Shown piece after piece: positions 16,921 through 22,916 of a stretch of 54,006 nucleotides of DNA. Position 1 is the first letter of the stretch. Every line of letters begins with the position of its first letter. This DNA comes from JAHFLD01 sp964367145 (GTDB lineage Bacteria > Patescibacteriota > Minisyncoccia > UBA6257 > 1-14-0-10-40-38): contig CAYIWJ010000002.1 of NCBI GenBank assembly GCA_964367145.1, forward strand, positions 1 through 54,006. Reading direction: 5' to 3'. A model generated the notes under the pieces. The model was given only the letters and a program-made list of their open reading frames with translations. It was not told where the DNA came from and made no database searches. The translations under genes were made by a program, and so were the position numbers.

Positions 16921-17047
16921 TCCAGAAAAAATTCCCTGTCATCGCGTTATTCGTTCCGATGGCAAAATCGGCGGTTACGCCTGGGGTTCGGCTAAAAAGA
17001 AAAAACTTTTAGCTACCGAACGCCGCTCCCTAAACAGCGGTCAATAA
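16772..17047 (+). CDS. O6-alkylguanine-DNA alkyltransferase-like protein (MGMT domain)
   Basis: A 91-residue protein consisting of the C-terminal Ogt/MGMT domain: VARIPKGQVLTYREVA, RAVG (arginine finger), NPNPEKIPCHRVIRSDGKIGGY. The active-site PCHRV keeps Cys56, so direct alkyl transfer is possible, unlike ATL proteins that have Trp there. ATG at 16778 is an equally good start. It overlaps the Nudix gene by 149 nt. The N-terminal Ogt domain is absent, as in many reduced genomes. Confidence 0.85.
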   Translation: MPMSSFTKAVYRVVARIPKGQVLTYREVARKAGRPQAYRAVGNILNRNPNPEKIPCHRVIRSDGKIGGYAWGSAKKKKLLATERRSLNSGQ

Positions 17048-17070
17048 AAACCCCCTCGGTAAAGAGGGGG
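17048..17070 (-). terminator. Terminator abutting the 105-aa orphan gene
   Basis: Minus strand: CCCCCTC/GAGGGGG stem (17051-17057 with 17064-17070) followed by TTTTTATTG. It begins at the base next to the stop codon of the 17071-17388 gene. Confidence 0.8.
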
Positions 17071-17388
17071 CTAAGGGCAAGGTTCTAAGAGACGCCGAAT
17101 TGCCGGAATGTAAAAAAGAAACTGCAATGTCGCAAGTGAAATGCCATCCCGAACACCATCAACGGCGAAGCCAACCAGGTGGCGCTGAACTGGATGTCTC
17201 AACAAGCGCACCGGCTGGCAATCTGGGTGTGTGCCCCTGAGCTCTTCTGATACCGGACTGCATTCTTCTAGCAGTAATTGCAGGCGATCCCGATCCGGAA
17301 AAGAAAAGAGACCAGGCTTAAATGGGTATACGCAGTCCACAATCGGTAACACTCTCTGATCTTGTTTGCTGTTCGGCAGAACTTCCAC
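17071..17388 (-). CDS. Orphan protein, 105 residues
   Basis: The start is GTG 17388, preceded by AAAAGGAGTTTTTT (AGGAG 6-7 nt upstream), a strong ribosome site. The product starts MEVLPNSKQDQRVLPIVDCV and has a positively charged, Leu/Arg-rich second half. No membrane segment or known motif is seen. It has its own terminator. The function is unknown. The strong ribosome site and terminator are the reason it is included. Confidence 0.6.
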   Translation of the reverse strand: MEVLPNSKQDQRVLPIVDCVYPFKPGLFSFPDRDRLQLLLEECSPVSEELRGTHPDCQPVRLLRHPVQRHLVGFAVDGVRDGISLATLQFLFYIPAIRRLLEPCP

Positions 17389-17440
17389 AAAAAACTCCTT
17401 TTTGATATGCCAAAGTGCGCTAAATGACAGAAATCAAATT

Positions 17441-17482
17441 ATCACAAAAAATCCCCGCTGGGAAGAGGGGATTTTTTGTGAT
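17441..17482. terminator. Strong bidirectional terminator downstream of rplT
   Basis: A perfect 16-bp palindrome: ATCACAAAAAATCCCC (17441-17456) and GGGGATTTTTTGTGAT (17467-17482) with a 10-nt loop. The U-tract lies within the stem on both strands. It ends the infC-rpmI-rplT transcript, whose last stop is at 17495. Confidence 0.85.
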
Positions 17483-17494
17483 AAAAACATTGAA

Positions 17495-17839
17495 CTATTT
17501 CACTGCCTCCATTACCTTTTTGAAAACCATCGGATCGTGTTCGGCTAAGTCGGCCAAAACCTTTCGGTCTAATTGAATATCGGACTTCTTGAGTCCATTA
17601 ATCAACTCGTGATAAGTACTACCATACAAACGGGCGGCCGCGTTAATTTTCACATTCCACAAGGCGCGCATATCGCGCTTCTTCTCCTTTCGCCCCTTAA
17701 ACATTCGGGGCAAGGCATGCAAGAGCGCCTCTTTGGCCGCGCGTTCTTTTTTCTTACGATCCCACTTGTAGCCCTTGGTGAGCTTCAGTATTTTATTTCT
17801 TTTTCTAGTGGCGCTAACGCCGCGTTTAACTCTGGTCAT
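17495..17839 (-). CDS. rplT: 50S ribosomal protein L20
   Basis: The start is placed at ATG 17839 from the conserved MTRVKRGVSATRKRNKIL. A hydrophobic upstream extension (14 codons) is rejected. The 114-residue protein contains GYKWDRKKKERAAKEALLHA and RALWNVKINAAARLYGSTY. L20 is an early 23S rRNA-binding assembly protein and in many bacteria represses its own operon. Third gene of infC-rpmI-rplT. Confidence 0.96.
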   Translation of the reverse strand: MTRVKRGVSATRKRNKILKLTKGYKWDRKKKERAAKEALLHALPRMFKGRKEKKRDMRALWNVKINAAARLYGSTYHELINGLKKSDIQLDRKVLADLAEHDPMVFKKVMEAVK

Positions 17840-17951
17840 AATGTATAAAATTACAATAGCAACACTAATCACTAATAGCACGCTAATCTTCTAATAAATC
17901 GATTCCATTCGTATCATTCGTGTGGTCATTAGTAGATTGGTGTCGCCGGGT

Positions 17952-18128
17952 TTATAAGTATTTCTGAATAATTGATCTATCGGCTCGGTCAACGGTCACG
18001 TCTTTGCGTTTTAACCTAATACCGCTCCCGTTGCGCTTGGTTTTAAAATGCCCCTGGCCCATTGTCCGGCGGATAATTTTGCCGGTGCCGGTGATTTTGA
18101 ATCGAGTCGAGACGCTCTTCTTAGTCAT
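17952..18128 (-). CDS. rpmI: 50S ribosomal protein L35
   Basis: A 58-residue basic protein MTKKSVSTRFKITGTGKIIR... with the family motif KITGTGKI and a C-terminal QKYL. It lies between infC and rplT in the canonical order. The start ATG is at 18128. Confidence 0.95.
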   Translation of the reverse strand: MTKKSVSTRFKITGTGKIIRRTMGQGHFKTKRNGSGIRLKRKDVTVDRADRSIIQKYL

Positions 18129-18192
18129 AGTCCTTTTTATTTATCTCCGTTATTAATTGGCAACCAATTCATTAGTCGCTAGAGGTTGTCGT

Positions 18193-18699
18193 TTATTTCT
18201 TGATAATTTGCAAAGCTACCCCGCGTCCACCCCAACGCAAATCACTAATCTGCCTAAAAGGAACGCTAATCATTTTCAAAAATTCATCCATTTTAAGTCG
18301 CGCCCAATCTTTGTTGTATTTCTCTCGGCCGCGTAGAACCATGGCCACTGTTACCGCGTGGCCTTCCGCCAAAAACTCATCGGCCTTCTTGGCCCTGATT
18401 CCTAGATCGTTTTTAGCCGAGCGCGCCGTAATTTGAACCTGTTTCACGCCCTGCTCCTTGCGATTCGCCCGCTGTTCCTTGAGTTTCTTTTCTTGCTGGT
18501 AGCGAAACTTGTCAAAACTCATTATTTTCGCGACTGGCGGGTTTACCTGCGAAGAAATCTCAATAAGATCAAGACTTTTTTCGTGGGCAAGCTTCATCGC
18601 GGCTTCACGCGACATTACGCCAAGCGCCTCACCAGCTTCATCCAAAACGCGAAGCTCGGGAGCGGTTATTTGTAGGTTAAACTTTGGCTGATTGTTCAA
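18193..18699 (-). CDS. infC: Translation initiation factor IF-3
   Basis: A 168-residue protein. The N-domain (ITAPELRVLDEAGEALGVMS) and C-domain (KMDEFLKMISVPFRQISDLRWGGR) are both present, with VNPPVAKIMSFDKFRYQQEKK and KNDLGIRAKKADEFLAEGHAV between them. The start codon is TTG at 18697-18699: no ATG, GTG or ATT lies in frame nearby. Non-canonical starts are typical of infC because IF-3 discriminates against them, which allows autoregulation. The -10 box is only 10 nt upstream, so almost no leader exists. Confidence 0.95.
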   Translation of the reverse strand: MNNQPKFNLQITAPELRVLDEAGEALGVMSREAAMKLAHEKSLDLIEISSQVNPPVAKIMSFDKFRYQQEKKLKEQRANRKEQGVKQVQITARSAKNDLGIRAKKADEFLAEGHAVTVAMVLRGREKYNKDWARLKMDEFLKMISVPFRQISDLRWGGRGVALQIIKK

Positions 18700-18709
18700 C
18701 GGTAAAAGG

Positions 18710-18738
18710 AGTATAGAATACGACCCTAAAATTGTAAA
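18710..18738 (-). promoter_or_regulatory. infC operon promoter, near-leaderless
   Basis: Minus-strand TTTACA (18733-18738), 17-bp spacer, TATACT (18710-18715). The TTG start is 10 nt past the -10, leaving a leader of roughly 0-5 nt. Confidence 0.7.
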
Positions 18739-18757
18739 GGTTTTGGGGTTGGGTAAT

Positions 18758-18783
18758 AAAAAACCGCGACTTCTTGGTCGCGG
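18758..18783 (-). terminator. Terminator after the pyrE-zinc-protein unit
   Basis: Minus strand: CCGCGAC (18764-18770) pairs with GTCGCGG (18777-18783), followed by TTTTTTATT. It ends the transcript of the gene at 18803-19048. Confidence 0.85.
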
Positions 18784-18802
18784 CTAGCATTTACGAGTGA
18801 AA

Positions 18803-19048
18803 CTACTCAATCCCTAGGCGCTTCCGAAGTGCCGCGGCTTCCTCGGGTGAAAGCTTTTGTCCCTGCATCTTCCCGCGTTTCAAATTGTTTTCCATCGCAA
18901 CTTCTGCTCGGCATTCATCGCAAGGCGGGCCAAAATCTCTACTCCCAGGCCCGACACAAATAAGAGATTCGTAATAATCGCGATGCTTCTTCTTGCACCT
19001 GTCATCGGCCATCTGGCGGAGTCGGATTCTCCATTCTTCAGGCGTCAT
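18803..19048 (-). CDS. Small Cys-containing protein after pyrE
   Basis: The start is ATG 19048 (6 nt after AAAGGAG); the GTG directly before is less well spaced. The 81-residue product has Cys/His pairs (DRCKKKHRDYY, CDEC) that could bind a metal, and a helical C-terminus LSPEEAAALRKRLGIE. Its ribosome site lies in the last codons of pyrE, so the two are translated from one mRNA. The function is unknown. Confidence 0.65.
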   Translation of the reverse strand: MTPEEWRIRLRQMADDRCKKKHRDYYESLICVGPGSRDFGPPCDECRAEVAMENNLKRGKMQGQKLSPEEAAALRKRLGIE

Positions 19049-19050
19049 CA

Positions 19051-19737
19051 CTAACTCCTTTGTTGAGTGGGGGTCGCCGGATGTTCGCTATTCTTTCGTG
19101 CCAGAAAATCTTTTCCCTTGCCAACGCTGGTATTAACTGGAATCCCGCGAGCGCACAATGAGCAATCCGCCTCACTCCAAGCTTCCAGCGGAATATCCAT
19201 CAATGAGGAGAAAACATAAGGGTTCCCCATTTGTTGCATCGTAACCGTTCCGCGATTAAAAAGAACCGCCAAGCCGACGACAACTCCCTGGTGCCCGCGA
19301 ACCGCCTCAATTACTTTGCGCGCCGACTGGCCAGTGGTCAAAACATCCTCAACCACTAAAACGTTTTTTTGCGGCAGAAGTTTTTCGTACCCGCGCTGAA
19401 TTACAAAACCCTTGCCGTCAGAGGTTTTTTCGGCGTACGCGCTCAAAACCTCGATCTGCGTCAGTTGGCTCAAACAGTAGGCGATCCACTGCGAAAGAAT
19501 CACTCCGCCGATTGCCGGAGCGATCACCACATCAGGACGAAGGTTTTGTTCTACCGCCGAAATAAATCGATGCGCCAGCTTCATGCAAAAAGCCAAAGTT
19601 TCATTCGTGTGCGGATAGAGCGCATCCTTGTTGATATAAGTCTTCCCATGCAAACCCGATGTGTAAACAAAATGGCCGTCGGTCATCATCACGCCGTGCT
19701 TCTTGACCAAAGCCAGCATCTCGCCGTCGCTTATCAT
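19051..19737 (-). CDS. pyrE: Orotate phosphoribosyltransferase-like enzyme
   Basis: A 228-residue type I PRTase with the PRPP loop VLVVEDVLTTGQSA (about 125-138), the substrate-side YTSGLHGKTYINKDALYP and the APAIGGVILSQ loop. The CSLCARGIPVNTSVGKGKDF tail is common in the short OPRT-like family. It would join orotate and PRPP to form OMP, but no other pyr gene is near, so salvage of another base cannot be excluded. The start ATG 19737 follows AAAGGAG by 6 nt. Confidence 0.8.
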   Translation of the reverse strand: MISDGEMLALVKKHGVMMTDGHFVYTSGLHGKTYINKDALYPHTNETLAFCMKLAHRFISAVEQNLRPDVVIAPAIGGVILSQWIAYCLSQLTQIEVLSAYAEKTSDGKGFVIQRGYEKLLPQKNVLVVEDVLTTGQSARKVIEAVRGHQGVVVGLAVLFNRGTVTMQQMGNPYVFSSLMDIPLEAWSEADCSLCARGIPVNTSVGKGKDFLARKNSEHPATPTQQRS

Positions 19738-19777
19738 TCGTAACTCCTTTATGTAAATGTGCCATCAAACCGCCTTC

Positions 19778-19806
19778 ACCATAATGAAAAGCCGGTCTGA
19801 ATGCAA
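19778..19806 (-). promoter_or_regulatory. pyrE promoter
   Basis: Minus-strand TTGCAT (19801-19806), 17-bp spacer, TATGGT (19778-19783). The -35 region touches the downstream arm of the tmRNA terminator, so the two units are packed with no spare space. Confidence 0.55.
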
Positions 19807-19846
19807 ACAAAAACACCCATCAATTAAGGTTGGGTGTTTTTGTTTG
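19804..19846 (-). terminator. tmRNA terminator
   Basis: A perfect 16-bp palindrome: CAAACAAAAACACCCA (19804-19819) and TGGGTGTTTTTGTTTG (19831-19846). On the minus strand the stem is followed by TTTTTGTTTG. Its first arm overlaps the encoded CCA end of tmRNA. Confidence 0.8.
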
Positions 19847-20175
19847 GTGGAGATGGAGGGAGTTGAACCCTCGTACAAGAAGAGTTTCGTATCGCGTCTA
19901 CATGCTTAGTTCTGAAAAATCAGAGCACGTGAACTCCTTGTGTTTTGGTGCCTCGCCTGGAATTCAAAGGCAAAAGCGCCTAGCTCAAAGTATTACACCG
20001 GGATCTTTTTATTGAGCGTCAAAAGGCCGATGGATCCAGCGTTACGCGAAAGCGAAGGCCGGAACTCTGCTAACGTTTTGGTTGGCAGTTAAAGATTTGG
20101 ATTTTTATTTACGAGGCAATCCTCCTCGGCATGCGGCTATACAAAGACCGCTCCTTGGCAAATCCGGTCATCCCC
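19845..20175 (-). ncRNA. ssrA: Transfer-messenger RNA
   Basis: About 331 nt. The 5' end GGGGATG and 3' CATCTCC-A-CCA form the 7-bp acceptor stem (one G-U), and the T arm reads GAGGG-TTCAACT-CCCTC. The 3' CCA is encoded. The tag frame on the minus strand is 20086 down to the TAA at 20042-20044 and encodes ANQNVSRVPAFAFA. tmRNA rescues stalled ribosomes with SmpB, whose gene lies immediately upstream, so co-transcription and processing are likely. Confidence 0.9.
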
Positions 20176-20203
20176 CTAAATCACTTCTTCGGAATGGTTG
20201 GGC

Positions 20204-20232
20204 AATCTTAATTCGTAAAGCGAATTAAGATT
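20204..20232. repeat. Perfect 12-bp palindrome between smpB and tmRNA
   Basis: AATCTTAATTCG (20204-20215) and CGAATTAAGATT (20221-20232), 5-nt loop. There is no U-tract on either strand, so this is probably an mRNA hairpin or processing site rather than a terminator. Confidence 0.7.
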
Positions 20233-20243
20233 TAGCCATAAAC

Positions 20244-20693
20244 CTATTTGTCGCTTCTTAAAGAACGATTAATCTCGCGTTTTGTCTCTTTTTTGCGAAT
20301 CGCCTCGCGCTTGTCGCCTTTTTTCTTGGGTCGGGCGAGCGCCAATTCCAGCTTCAAAACGCCGTGACTATCATAAACCTTAAGCGGCACTAAAGTCAAA
20401 TGAGAAGATTTCAACTCGCGAGCGATTTCTAGCAACTCCTTTTTATTAACCAGCAGTTCCCGAGTCCGCTTTTGATCGTATCCATCGGGAGTGTTGGCCG
20501 GCTGAAACGGGGGAATGTCGGCGTTTAGAAGCCAAAGTTTCCCGCCGCGAATTTGACCAAAACTACCCGCCAAATTCATGCGGCTGGCTCTGATCGCCTT
20601 AACCTCAAAACCCCTAAGAACCATTCCAGTGGTAAGGGTCTGAATAATCTCATAATCAAAACGCGCTCGATTATTTTCGGCTAATGCGGTCAT
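20244..20693 (-). CDS. smpB: SsrA-binding protein SmpB
   Basis: A 149-residue protein with NNRARFDYEIIQTLTTGMVL, GFEVKAIRASRMNLAGSFG and the basic C-terminal tail KKGDKREAIRKKETKREINR that reads into the ribosomal A/mRNA channel. It delivers tmRNA to stalled ribosomes. It is adjacent to ssrA. Confidence 0.96.
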   Translation of the reverse strand: MTALAENNRARFDYEIIQTLTTGMVLRGFEVKAIRASRMNLAGSFGQIRGGKLWLLNADIPPFQPANTPDGYDQKRTRELLVNKKELLEIARELKSSHLTLVPLKVYDSHGVLKLELALARPKKKGDKREAIRKKETKREINRSLRSDK

Positions 20694-20759
20694 TTATTAA
20701 CTATAACCCATAACAATCGCCGCTACACCAACAGCCCAAAACCCGCTATAGTGCATTAC

Positions 20760-22451
20760 ATGATAAGCGAGGTTAAGAAACTGGTTATTGAAGCGGTTGG
20801 TCAGGGCGTGGAGGCTGTGGTTGATATCGCTCCCGAGGCAAAATTTGGCGACTACACCACGCCGATTGCCTTGTCGCTCGCCAAAACACGTGAGCGCCCG
20901 CCACTCGAAGTTGCCGAAGAAATCGCGGCTAAAATTCGCTCCCTACCGGGAAGCAATCGCTTCGCCAAAATAGAAGTCGCACCGCCCGGCTTTATTAACT
21001 TCTATCTTTCGGATCAAACTCTCCATTTTGCGCTTGCCGAGATCAGCAAATCCGGCGCCAAATGGGGGATGCCAAAAAACAAAGCGCAAGTCACGGTGGT
21101 TATTGATTATTCTTCGCCCAACATCGCCAAACCCATGAGCGTGGGGCACCTTCGCTCCACAATTATTGGCGCCGCGCTTTACAACGTTTTTAAATTCTCC
21201 GGCTGGAAGACCATCGGCGACAATCATCTGGGGGATTGGGGGCGGCAATTCGGCATTCTTATTTCCGCCTGGAAAGACGCGCAGAAAATAAAAGGTACGA
21301 AACAAGAGGCCTCTATTAACGACCTCATGCGACTCTACGTTGATTACAACGCGCTCATGAAAGAGGACGTCAAACGCGAAGAGCGCGCCCGCTTCGAAAC
21401 CAAAAAACTCCAGGATGGCGACTCGGAAAATACAAAGCTGTGGAAGCGATTCTACAAAATTAGTTTGTCGGAGTTTAAAAAAATCTACTCGCTCCTCGGA
21501 GTAAAGTTTGATTACTCCTATGGCGAGAGTCACTACCAAAAAATGCTTCCAGCCATCGTCTCTGACGCCATCCAAAAGAGCGTAGCAATTCGAAGCGAAG
21601 GCGCCGTAATCATTCCGGTGCCGGGCAAAGCACCCTTGGTTATTCAAAAGAGCGACGAGGCTTTTCTTTACGGCACTACCGATATCGCAACCGTGAAACA
21701 ACGGGTAACAAAATGGAAACCCAGCCTAATACTTTATGTAATTGGCAACGAGCAAGCCCTGCATCTGGAGCAAATGTTTTACGCCGTAAAACAATTAGGT
21801 CTCGTTTCTCAACAAAAACTGGTCCACGTAAAGTTCGGCCTTATCTTGGGCGAAGATCTAAAAAAGCTCTCTACGCGCGCCGGCAAACACATCGCCTTAG
21901 ACGAAGTTATCAAGGAGGCAGTCGAACGAGCCAAGAAGATCACCGGCGACAAAAGGCCAGATCTCTCGGCGCGCGAAAATAACAAGATTGCCAAAACCAT
22001 CGGCATCGCCGCCTTAAAATACAACGACCTTTCACAAAACCGCCAGAGCGACATCGCCTTTCATTGGGACAAGATGCTTAACCTGGAGGGCAACAGCGCG
22101 CCCTATATTATGTACACCTACGCGCGACTCAAAAGCGTTCTCCGTAAAGCCGGTCTGTCGCGAAAAGCTAATTTTTCCCTGCTTAATAAAGACAGCGAGC
22201 GCGCGCTAATCAAAAAGCTGATTCAATTTCCCGATATCGTCATCGGCGTGATTCAAACCTATTTTCCCCACCAACTTACCGACTATTTATACGAGCTTAC
22301 CAAGCTGGCGAATTACTTTTATCAAACCGAGCCGATTCTCCAAGCCGATCCGGGACTAAAAAAAGCCCGACTAAAACTAATTTCCGCCACCGCCCAAACC
22401 ATCAAAACCGGACTTAGTCTTTTGGGAATTAAGGCCTTAGAGCAAATGTAA
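20760..22451 (+). CDS. argS: Arginyl-tRNA synthetase
   Basis: The start is set at ATG 20760; the upstream GTG 20751 overlaps a TATAGT -10 box. The 563-residue enzyme has the N-terminal additional domain, the class I signature KPMSVGHLRST, the KMSKS equivalent KKLSTRAGKH, and a C-terminal DALR anticodon-binding domain (NSAPYIMYTYARLKSVLRKA). It charges tRNA-Arg. A tRNA-Arg (CCG) is at 41153. Confidence 0.95.
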   Translation: MISEVKKLVIEAVGQGVEAVVDIAPEAKFGDYTTPIALSLAKTRERPPLEVAEEIAAKIRSLPGSNRFAKIEVAPPGFINFYLSDQTLHFALAEISKSGAKWGMPKNKAQVTVVIDYSSPNIAKPMSVGHLRSTIIGAALYNVFKFSGWKTIGDNHLGDWGRQFGILISAWKDAQKIKGTKQEASINDLMRLYVDYNALMKEDVKREERARFETKKLQDGDSENTKLWKRFYKISLSEFKKIYSLLGVKFDYSYGESHYQKMLPAIVSDAIQKSVAIRSEGAVIIPVPGKAPLVIQKSDEAFLYGTTDIATVKQRVTKWKPSLILYVIGNEQALHLEQMFYAVKQLGLVSQQKLVHVKFGLILGEDLKKLSTRAGKHIALDEVIKEAVERAKKITGDKRPDLSARENNKIAKTIGIAALKYNDLSQNRQSDIAFHWDKMLNLEGNSAPYIMYTYARLKSVLRKAGLSRKANFSLLNKDSERALIKKLIQFPDIVIGVIQTYFPHQLTDYLYELTKLANYFYQTEPILQADPGLKKARLKLISATAQTIKTGLSLLGIKALEQM

Positions 22452-22557
22452 GCCATTTGACACTATCGCCAAATCAATGCTAGTCTATAAAAGTTAAGTT
22501 TTCCGGTCTAAGCAACCAAGCTTAGCCGTTCGCTCTTCAAAAATAGGAGTTTTTAGA

Positions 22558-22839
22558 ATGCGATCAATAATAGAGAAGTGGCTCGACCCATTCAAAGAAA
22601 TGCCGTGTCCTAGTTGTACCCTCACCATAGACGAAATGCACAGCTACTGTCGGTGGTGCGGGGCCAAAAACCCAAAATTCAACCGCGAGTTGTTCGATCG
22701 CGAATGGGGGATGATCCCCGAGGAAGCAATCAAGGAATGTCCCAGCGAGCACGAGGTGGTCAAGCGCGACGCCAAAAAGAAAGGCAAGCCAGTCGAGTAT
22801 CGCTTCTGCATGATCTGCGGCGAACGCGCCCTTCCCTGA
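22558..22839 (+). CDS. Small double zinc-ribbon protein
   Basis: A 93-residue protein with CPSC (about 17-20), CRWCG (31-35), a further Cys at ECPSEH and FCMICGE near the C-terminus. These make two potential zinc knuckles. A ribosome site AGGAG lies 8 nt upstream. The promoter is TTGACA (22457-22462) with a TAGTCT/TATAAA region, and it has its own terminator. Function is unknown; zinc-ribbon adaptors of this size often bind nucleic acids. Confidence 0.7.
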   Translation: MRSIIEKWLDPFKEMPCPSCTLTIDEMHSYCRWCGAKNPKFNRELFDREWGMIPEEAIKECPSEHEVVKRDAKKKGKPVEYRFCMICGERALP

Positions 22840-22850
22840 ACCCCACCACT

Positions 22851-22881
22851 CACCGAGACTCAATCGTCTCGGTGATTTTTT
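22851..22881 (+). terminator. Terminator of the zinc-ribbon gene
   Basis: CACCGAGAC (22851-22859) pairs perfectly with GTCTCGGTG (22866-22874), followed by ATTTTTTT. The T run overlaps the -35 box of ileS. Confidence 0.9.
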
Positions 22882-22909
22882 TACAAAAACGCCAGAATTC
22901 CTGTACTAT
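22880..22909 (+). promoter_or_regulatory. ileS promoter, leaderless geometry
   Basis: TTTACA (22880-22885), 18-bp spacer, TACTAT (22904-22909). The ileS ATG begins 7 nt later, so the transcript should start at the start codon. Confidence 0.65.
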
Positions 22910-22916
22910 ATAAGAC

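Noticed and set aside
20943..21701. 252-codon open frame antisense to argS
   Set aside because: It overlaps catalytic regions of argS and looks like a codon-bias by-product.
22480..22495. Perfectly spaced -10 for the zinc-ribbon gene
   Set aside because: TTGACA at 22457 is clear but the best TATA-like hexamers are 18 (weak) or 22 bp away, so I did not list it as a separate promoter.
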